Below are positions 40,465-44,959 of a stretch of DNA of 44,959 nt, piece after piece; within the stretch, counting starts at the first letter, position 1, and every line of letters begins with the position of its first letter. The position numbers and the translations under genes are program-made. The DNA comes from Streptomyces globisporus (GTDB taxonomy: Bacteria > Actinomycetota > Actinomycetes > Streptomycetales > Streptomycetaceae). The notes under the pieces are model-generated. The model saw only the letters and a program-made list of their open reading frames with translations. It did no database searches and was not told the origin of the DNA. The DNA lies in assembly GCF_003501885.1 (NCBI RefSeq), contig NZ_QWFA01000019.1, forward strand, positions 1 to 44,959. The letters run 5' to 3'.

Positions 40465-40869
40465 CTACGACTGGGCGAGGCCCGCGGGCGTGACCCCCTC
40501 GACCTCCATGCCCACCGGTGCGAGCAGGAAGACGTTGCGGTCGACGCGGTGCATACCGCTGCCCAGACCGAAGACCACACCGCTGCTGAAGTCGAGGATC
40601 CGCTTCGCCACGTCCGTTTCCGCCGCCGTCAGGTCGAGCAGCACCGGAACCTGGGCGACGAGGTACTCGGCGACCTCCCGGGCGTCCGCGAAGACCTGCA
40701 CCCGCAGGACGACGAGGCGGCGCTGTTCGGCGGCGCGCTCGTCGGGGACGGTGCGGTGGTCGATCCGGGACGGCCACTCGTCACGGCCGCGCAGGGGTAC
40801 GACCTGGGCGAGCCCCTCCCACTGCTCGTCGGTGGCGTCGTATCTGTCATACCTGTCGTACCTGCTCAC
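40465..40869 (-). CDS. SepF-like cell-division protein paralogue
   Basis: A 134-residue SepF-family protein. The C-terminal domain (about residues 45-125) has the SepF pattern LVVLRVQVFADAREVAEYLVAQVPVLLDLTAAETDVAKRILDFSSGVVFGLGSGMHRVDRNVFLLAP. SepF proteins help anchor FtsZ at the division site, and Streptomyces has several paralogues; this one is not beside ftsZ and lacks an obvious amphipathic membrane anchor. The N-terminus has a YDRYDRYD repeat encoded by a 9-base tandem repeat. The GTG start at 40869 follows GGGGTGAA and overlaps by four bases the stop of a 19-codon mini-ORF. Confidence 0.85.
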   Translation of the reverse strand: MSRYDRYDRYDATDEQWEGLAQVVPLRGRDEWPSRIDHRTVPDERAAEQRRLVVLRVQVFADAREVAEYLVAQVPVLLDLTAAETDVAKRILDFSSGVVFGLGSGMHRVDRNVFLLAPVGMEVEGVTPAGLAQS

Positions 40870-40925
40870 CGGTTCACCCCGTCGTCGAGCCGGTCGGATG
40901 GGCACCGGCTGCACTCACTGTTCAT
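40866..40925 (-). CDS. 19-residue mini-ORF with CxxC, coupled to the sepF-like gene
   Basis: MNSECSRCPSDRLDDGVNR is preceded by GAGAGG at 8 bases, one of the better ribosome sites in this region, and its TGA overlaps the GTG of the sepF-like gene (GTGA at 40866-40869). Codon choice is mostly consistent with the host. In the same frame an upstream ATG at 41021 would give a 51-residue Cys-rich protein, but with no clear ribosome site. It may be a leader peptide that couples translation, or a small Cys protein. No homology is claimed. Confidence 0.5.
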   Translation of the reverse strand: MNSECSRCPSDRLDDGVNR

Positions 40926-41035
40926 CGGGCAATCCTCTCGCCCCTCACCCGTTCGGCGTACCAGCGACACGGCGAAGTCCGCGTCCGTGTCGCATCCGAT
41001 ACCCGTCAGGCATCGGTTCATGGCGGCCGGGCCCG

Positions 41036-41833
41036 TCAGACCGTGATGACCTGGACCCCCGCCTCGCCGAACCGGTCCCTGGCCTCCGCCCCGATGTGGG
41101 AGTCGGTGACCAGGACGTCGACGAGGCCCAGGTCGCAGACGCGCGCGAAGGCCCGCTTGCCGATCTTCGACGAGTCGGCCGCCACCACCACCCGCTGGGC
41201 CCGTTCCGCGAGCAGCCGGTTGACGCTGGCCTCGCCCTCGTGGTGGACGTACGCGCCGCGCTCGATGTCGATGGCGTTCACCCCGAGGACGGCGACGTCG
41301 AGCGTGATCTCGTTCATCACGCCGACGGCGAGCGGGCCCGTCAGCTCGTACGACTGGGGCCTGGCGACGCCGCCCGTCACGACCATCTTGATCTGCGGGC
41401 GGATCGCCAGCTCGCTCGCGATGTTGAGGGCGTTGGTCACCACGGTCAGCGTCGGCTGGCCGCCCGCCACCGCCGTCTCGCCCACGATGTCCGGGCGTAC
41501 CGCCAGCGCCCTGGCCACCTCGGTCACGGTCGTCCCGCCGGTCAGGCCGACGACCTCGCCGACGGCCACGAGGCCGGACACCGCGCGGCCGATGGCCTGC
41601 TTCTCCGGCGCGTGGCGGCCCGTCTTGTAGCGGAGGGCCAGTTCGTAGGAGACGCCGTGGGCGACCGCGCCGCCCCTGGTGCGGGTGAGCAGGTGCTGTT
41701 CTGCCAGCTGGTCCAGGTCGCGGCGGATGGTGGCGGCCGAGACGTCGAGCGCCGTCGCCGCCTCCTCGACGTCCACCCTGCCGTGCTTGCCGACCAGTTC
41801 CAGCAGCGCGTCCCACCGGGCGTCCCTGGACAA
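41036..41833 (-). CDS. DeoR-family transcriptional regulator
   Basis: A 265-residue DeoR/GlpR-type sugar-metabolism repressor. The N-terminal winged helix includes RWDALLELVGKHGRVDVEEAATALDVSAATIRRDLDQL, followed by TRGGAV, and the DeoRC phosphosugar-sensing domain with GLTGGTTVTEVARAL, VVTNALNIASEL and VVAADSSKIGKRAFARV. The start is an unusual TTG at 41833; it is preferred because GAGGAG lies 8 bases before it and homology begins there. It is divergent from the SIS-domain gene across a gap with palindromes and direct repeats, so it probably controls itself and that gene in response to a sugar phosphate. Confidence 0.9.
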   Translation of the reverse strand: MSRDARWDALLELVGKHGRVDVEEAATALDVSAATIRRDLDQLAEQHLLTRTRGGAVAHGVSYELALRYKTGRHAPEKQAIGRAVSGLVAVGEVVGLTGGTTVTEVARALAVRPDIVGETAVAGGQPTLTVVTNALNIASELAIRPQIKMVVTGGVARPQSYELTGPLAVGVMNEITLDVAVLGVNAIDIERGAYVHHEGEASVNRLLAERAQRVVVAADSSKIGKRAFARVCDLGLVDVLVTDSHIGAEARDRFGEAGVQVITV

Positions 41834-41953
41834 GAGCGTCTCCTCACCGTCCGGCGCGGGCACCGCGTTTCGCGGGAACGCGGTCGCCGGGGGCCGGACC
41901 GCCGCAAGCGTCGCACAGGGCCCGCCGGGAGCCCTCCCCCCCCCACCTGCACC

Positions 41954-42001
41954 TTGCTTGTTTTTGCTCGATAACTGCATGTAACGTGCAGAATTCTACA
42001 C
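41954..42001. promoter_or_regulatory. operator region between the DeoR regulator and the SIS gene
   Basis: Three patterns overlap. TTGCTTG (41954-41960) and TTGCTCG (41964-41970) are direct repeats one helical turn apart. CTGCATG-TAA-CGTGCAG (41975-41991) is a 17-base near-palindrome, and GTGCAGAATTCTACAC (41986-42001) is a 16-base palindrome with one mismatched pair. The whole tract is much richer in A and T than its surroundings, as expected for regulator and RNA polymerase binding. Confidence 0.6.
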
Positions 42002-42065
42002 GCGGGGTGTTCGGCCCCGCTCAGCCCCCATCCCGTGGTCCACCTCGTTCCCGTGGAGTGCAGAC

Positions 42066-42953
42066 GTGTCGTATGCCGAGACCGAGACAGCCAGTCAGCC
42101 CGCCTGCTGGCGGCGCGCCGCCGCCCTGGCCGGGGGCCCCGAGGCCGCCGCCCTGCCCGTCGCGGGCGAGCGTGTCGCGGTCGTCGGCTGCGGCACCTCC
42201 TTCTACATGGCACAGGCCTACGCCGGGCTCCGCGAGGCCTCGGGCCAGGGCGAGTCGGACGCCTTCGCCGCCTCCGAGTTCCCCTTCGGGCGCGGCTACG
42301 ACCGGGTCGTCGCGCTGACCCGCTCGGGGACCACGACCGAGGTGCTGGAGCTGTTGAACCGGTTGCGCGGCACGACGCGCACGGTGGCCGTCACGGCGGA
42401 TCCGCGGACCCCGGTCAGGGCGGCGGCCGACGCTCTCGTCGTCCTGGACTTCGCCGACGAACGGTCCGTCGTCCAGACCCGCTTCGCCACGACCGCCCTC
42501 ACCCTGCTGCGGGCCCACCTCGGTCTGCACTCCGACGCGGTCGTCGCGGACGCGGAGGCAGCCCTCGCCGAGCCGCTCCCCGACGAACTGCTGCGGAGCA
42601 CCCAGTTCTCCTTCCTCGGCCGGGGGTGGACGATCGGTCTGGCCCACGAGGCGGCGCTGAAGATGAAGGAGGCGTCGCTGTCCTGGACGGAGTCGTATCC
42701 CGCGATGGAGTACCGCCACGGCCCCATCAGCATCTCCACCACCGACACCACGACCTGGATGTTCGGCGAGGCTCCCGAGGGCCTGCCGGAGCAGGTCCGC
42801 GCCACGGGCGCCCGGTGGGTGGACGGCTCCCTCGACCCCCTGGCCGATCTCGTACGCGTCCAGCGCCTTGCCCTCGCCCGCGCGGCCGCCCGGGGGCTCG
42901 ACCCCGATCTGCCGCGCCATCTGAGCCGCTCGGTGGTTCTCGACGGGGCCTGA
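42066..42953 (+). CDS. SIS-domain sugar isomerase/aldolase-like protein
   Basis: A 295-residue double-SIS-domain protein resembling the isomerase half of GlmS and AgaS-like enzymes. The first SIS domain has ERVAVVGCGTSFYMAQAYA and VVALTRSGTTTEVLELLNRL; the second has FLGRGWTIGLAHEAALKMKEASLSWTESYPAMEYRHGPISI, where the EALKMKE-like helix and the EYRHGP loop form the sugar-phosphate site in this family. It has no glutaminase domain. Likely substrates are amino-sugar phosphates. The divergent DeoR regulator is its probable controller. The ATG is at 42066, 75 bases beyond the nearest palindrome. Confidence 0.88.
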   Translation: MSYAETETASQPACWRRAAALAGGPEAAALPVAGERVAVVGCGTSFYMAQAYAGLREASGQGESDAFAASEFPFGRGYDRVVALTRSGTTTEVLELLNRLRGTTRTVAVTADPRTPVRAAADALVVLDFADERSVVQTRFATTALTLLRAHLGLHSDAVVADAEAALAEPLPDELLRSTQFSFLGRGWTIGLAHEAALKMKEASLSWTESYPAMEYRHGPISISTTDTTTWMFGEAPEGLPEQVRATGARWVDGSLDPLADLVRVQRLALARAAARGLDPDLPRHLSRSVVLDGA

Positions 42954-42979
42954 GGCGGGGGCTGCGCGACCATGGAGGC

Positions 42980-43648
42980 ATGCACCTGACCCTGTCCGCG
43001 GCGGCCCACCGGCTGTCGGCGGCCTCGGAGCCGCAGGGGGGCATCGCCGGCTGGGCCGCCGGTCTGGTCGAGACGTTCGGCGGGCCCGGGGCGGGTGCGG
43101 CCATCGCCCTGGAGAACGTGTTCCCGCCGCTGCCGAGCGAGGTCATCCTGCCGCTGACCGGGTTCGCCGCCTCGCAGGGCGTGCTCAGCATCGCCTCGGC
43201 GCTGTTCTGGACGACGCTGGGCTCGGTCGTGGGTGCGGTGGTGCTGTACGGCGTCGGCGCCGTGTTCGGCCGGGAGCGGATGCATGCCTGGTGGGCGAAG
43301 CTGCCGCTGGTCAAGGCCTCCGACCTGGTACGGACCGAGGCGTGGTTCGCCCGGCACGGCACCAAGGCGGTGCTGCTGGGCCGGATGGTGCCGGTGTTCC
43401 GGAGCCTGATCTCGGTACCCGCGGGTGTGGAGCGCATGCCGCTGCCGGTGTTCGTCGCGCTGACGACGACGGGCAGCCTGGTGTGGAACACGGTGCTCGT
43501 GATGGCCGGATACCTGCTCGGCGACCAGTGGGACGTCGTCGGGGCGTACGTCGGCGTCGTGTCCAAGGTCGTCCTGGGCCTGGCCGTCGTCGCCCTGGCC
43601 GTCTACGTCACGATGCGGGTCCGGGGGCGCGGACGCGAGAAGCCCTGA
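42980..43648 (+). CDS. DedA-family membrane protein
   Basis: A 222-residue integral membrane protein with about five hydrophobic segments. It has the DedA motifs ENVFPPLPSEVILPLTGF (acidic residues of the re-entrant loop) and GRMVPVFRSLISVPAGVERM (conserved Arg residues). DedA proteins act in membrane homeostasis and include transporters of undecaprenyl phosphate. The chosen ATG at 42980 has a GGAGG only one base upstream, which is too close; no better in-frame start is visible, so the N-terminus is somewhat uncertain. It is 26 bases after the SIS gene and may be co-transcribed with it. Confidence 0.9.
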   Translation: MHLTLSAAAHRLSAASEPQGGIAGWAAGLVETFGGPGAGAAIALENVFPPLPSEVILPLTGFAASQGVLSIASALFWTTLGSVVGAVVLYGVGAVFGRERMHAWWAKLPLVKASDLVRTEAWFARHGTKAVLLGRMVPVFRSLISVPAGVERMPLPVFVALTTTGSLVWNTVLVMAGYLLGDQWDVVGAYVGVVSKVVLGLAVVALAVYVTMRVRGRGREKP

Positions 43649-43703
43649 CTCCGGGGGCGGCGCTAGCTGCACGGCCGGAGCGCAGCCCGGCCCGCCCGGT
43701 CGA

Positions 43704-43728
43704 CGGGACACCCCGTCGGGGTGTCCCG
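43704..43728. terminator. bidirectional terminator hairpin
   Basis: A perfect 11-base GC-rich stem (43704-43714 with 43718-43728) with a 3-base loop lies between the convergent dedA and acidic hypothetical genes, 56 bases after the first stop and 31 bases from the second. Its symmetry and position fit termination from both sides. Confidence 0.8.
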
Positions 43729-43758
43729 CGTACGACCGCTCAGGGTGCGACGCAGGCG

Positions 43759-44307
43759 TCACTCCTCGAAGTAGGCGTCCAGGGCCTTGTCCAGCTCGGC
43801 CGGCCAGCTCTTGAGCTCGCTGCGGCTGGCCGCCTCGACCTCGGCGTTGAACCAGCGGCGGCTCGACAGGTGGACGGTCACCGTGAACCTGCGGCCGAAG
43901 CGGGCCGGGGTGGTCTCCACCGCGCCGATCTCGTCCCAGCCGAACTCGGCCTCCTGGTCGTCCAGCCGGAACCGGACGCCTTCCCGGGCGACCCGGATCG
44001 AACCGCGCCGGTCGCTGACCTCGAAAACGGGGCCATCCCCGTCCTCGGCATCGGCATCGGCCTCGGCCTGAGCTTCGGCCTCGCCGTCGACCGCCGCTTC
44101 CGGTTCCCGGTCGGCGTCGCCCTGCGCGGCCGCCGTTCCGGCCTCGTCGTCGCGGACCTCCGCCGCCTCCGGAACGGACTCCGACTCCGCTTCCGGTTCC
44201 GGCTTGCGGGTTCCGGCGGGCGCCGCCAGTCCGGGCAGGGGGATGAACGCCGGGTCGGTGCCTGCGGCGAACTCGGGCTTCTTGTTCGAATCTATGCTCT
44301 GCTCCAC
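43759..44307 (-). CDS. hypothetical protein with acidic Ala/Glu-rich linker
   Basis: A 182-residue protein of unknown function. Residues 1-40 are polar, about 40-100 form a strongly acidic low-complexity linker (Glu/Ala/Asp repeats), and about 100-182 form a compact domain (VFEVSDRRGSIRVAREGVRF, AEFGWDEIGAVETTPARFGRRFTVTV, SWPAELDKALDAYF) that looks like a PH-like beta domain plus a C-terminal helix. It has no signal peptide or membrane segment. The GTG start at 44307 (EQSIDSNKKPEF) has a weak ribosome site. It is divergent from the PPOX gene and convergent with dedA. Confidence 0.8.
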   Translation of the reverse strand: MEQSIDSNKKPEFAAGTDPAFIPLPGLAAPAGTRKPEPEAESESVPEAAEVRDDEAGTAAAQGDADREPEAAVDGEAEAQAEADADAEDGDGPVFEVSDRRGSIRVAREGVRFRLDDQEAEFGWDEIGAVETTPARFGRRFTVTVHLSSRRWFNAEVEAASRSELKSWPAELDKALDAYFEE

Positions 44308-44371
44308 GGCGGGCAGTATGGTCGACGAACCTGTACGTGACCAGTCGCCACTGCTCCGGTCGGCCGATGGG

Positions 44372-44389
44372 GCCCGGAAATTACCGGGC
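44372..44389. promoter_or_regulatory. inverted repeat upstream of the PPOX gene
   Basis: GCCCGG (44372-44377) and CCGGGC (44384-44389) flank the 6-base AT-only loop AAATTA, 22 bases before the PPOX start and just ahead of its GGAGG ribosome site at 44396-44400. It could be an operator or a leader hairpin that influences translation. Confidence 0.45.
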
Positions 44390-44410
44390 GGCCACGGAGG
44401 TTGACCCTTC

Positions 44411-44863
44411 ATGACTGAACGCCCGGGACCTCGCGCCCTGTCCGACGAAGCCCTCTCCGGCCTCCTCGGCCGACAGCAGTTCGGCACGCTCGCCACGAAC
44501 AAGCGCAGCGGCCACCCCCATCTGACCACCATGGTCTACAACTGGGACCCCGAAGCCCGCATCGTGCGGTTCTCGACCACGGCCGACCGGGTCAAGATCA
44601 AGCATCTGCGGCGCGATCCCCGTGCGGCGCTGCACGTGTCGGGCGGCGACGTGTGGTCGTTCGCCGTCGCCGAAGGGGAGGCCGAGGTCTCCGGGAGCAC
44701 GACGGAGCCCGGGGACGCGGTCGGGCGGGAACTGCTCGGGATGATCCCGGAGGCCGGGCGGCCCGAGGACGAAGCTGCGTTCTTCGGGGAGTTGGTGGCC
44801 GAGCGCCGGGTGGTCATCCGGCTGAAGGTGGACCGGCTCTACGGCACGGCGCTCGACGTCTGA
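44411..44863 (+). CDS. PPOX-class F420-dependent enzyme
   Basis: A 150-residue split-barrel flavin/deazaflavin-binding protein. It carries the features of the actinobacterial F420-type pyridoxamine-phosphate-oxidase-like families: LLGRQQFGTLATNKRSGHPHLTTMVYNWDPEARIVRFSTTADRVKIKHLRRDPRAALHV. The TTADRVKIKHLRRDPR segment is typical of the cofactor site. Cofactor preference for F420 is inferred from family resemblance; the substrate is unknown. The ATG at 44411 follows GGAGG at about 10 bases. A long nested palindrome begins 2 bases after the stop. Confidence 0.9.
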   Translation: MTERPGPRALSDEALSGLLGRQQFGTLATNKRSGHPHLTTMVYNWDPEARIVRFSTTADRVKIKHLRRDPRAALHVSGGDVWSFAVAEGEAEVSGSTTEPGDAVGRELLGMIPEAGRPEDEAAFFGELVAERRVVIRLKVDRLYGTALDV

Positions 44864-44864
44864 C

Positions 44865-44959
44865 GGCAAGAGGAGCGGCAAGAAGGGGCTGCCGGGGCCG
44901 CAGGGACAGCCCTGGCAGATCCCGGCCCCGCCAGCCCGCCCCTCGCCGCTCCTCTTGCC
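44865..44959. repeat. long nested palindrome at the window end
   Basis: A perfect 15-base inverted repeat (44865-44879 with 44945-44959) encloses further paired arms: GGGCTG (44886-44891) with CAGCCC (44932-44937), 8 bases at 44893-44900 with 44923-44930, and an inner hairpin CAGGG-ACAG-CCCTG (44901-44914). The whole 95 bases can fold into one branched-free long stem. It follows the PPOX stop by 2 bases and may be a strong terminator or an intergenic palindromic element. It may continue beyond the window. Confidence 0.7.

Noticed and set aside
1..44959. CRISPR arrays, insertion sequences, prophage or integrated elements
   Set aside because: No spaced repeat arrays, transposase or integrase motifs, or tRNA-linked attachment sites were seen in reading both strands.

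Overview
The window is a stretch of actinobacterial chromosome, most likely Streptomyces. Base composition is very GC-rich with strong G/C bias at third codon positions, many starts are GTG, TTA codons are almost absent, and the gene set (F420-dependent enzymes, a lone HATPase regulator, a SepF paralogue, MrpA fused to MrpB) is typical of that genus. I see no tRNA, rRNA, CRISPR array, phage or transposase gene, and no gene-free gap longer than about 235 bases.

Region 1 (1-12.2 kb) is an envelope or exopolysaccharide locus. A rightward operon encodes a secreted beta-propeller/FN3/LamG protein, a lipoprotein and a GT2 glycosyltransferase. Opposite it lies a GT4 glycosyltransferase. Next come a Wzy-like polymerase and a leftward three-gene operon (GT4, Wzz-like co-polymerase, Wzx-like flippase) joined by 4-base overlaps. 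The region ends with a cytidylyltransferase and a CDP-alcohol phosphatidyltransferase facing each other. The Wzz protein carries a degenerate ATPase domain.

Region 2 (12.4-19.3 kb) holds an NTF2-like protein and a complete leftward mrpA(B)CDEFG cation/proton antiporter operon in which every junction is a 4-base overlap. A small iron-sulfur protein with an altered CDGSH motif follows.

Region 3 (19.9-28.4 kb) looks like an aerobic aryl-CoA catabolic cluster, probably for anthranilate or a related aminobenzoate/hydroxybenzoate. It has RidA, an acyl-CoA dehydrogenase, a benzoate/2-aminobenzoate-CoA ligase, a PaaX-family regulator, a fused FAD monooxygenase/Old-Yellow-Enzyme reductase and an enoyl-CoA hydratase. 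The two main promoter regions share a near-identical 13-base, near-palindromic motif over their predicted -35 elements, a candidate common operator. A DM13 membrane protein and a small Cys-rich protein sit inside the cluster.

Region 4 (28.5-38.3 kb) has an HATPase anti-sigma-like protein, an APC amino-acid permease, ornithine carbamoyltransferase and arginine deiminase (an arginine deiminase locus without a visible carbamate kinase), then the bacterial RNA-repair pair Pnkp-Hen1, and homocysteine S-methyltransferase downstream of an F420-type LLM oxidoreductase.

Region 5 (39.3-45 kb) has a small Streptomyces-type protein with DnaA boxes in its promoter region, a MazG-like pyrophosphohydrolase, a SepF paralogue coupled to a 19-codon mini-ORF, a divergent DeoR regulator/SIS isomerase pair with palindromic operators, a DedA membrane protein, an acidic hypothetical protein and a PPOX F420 enzyme. 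The window ends in a long nested palindrome.
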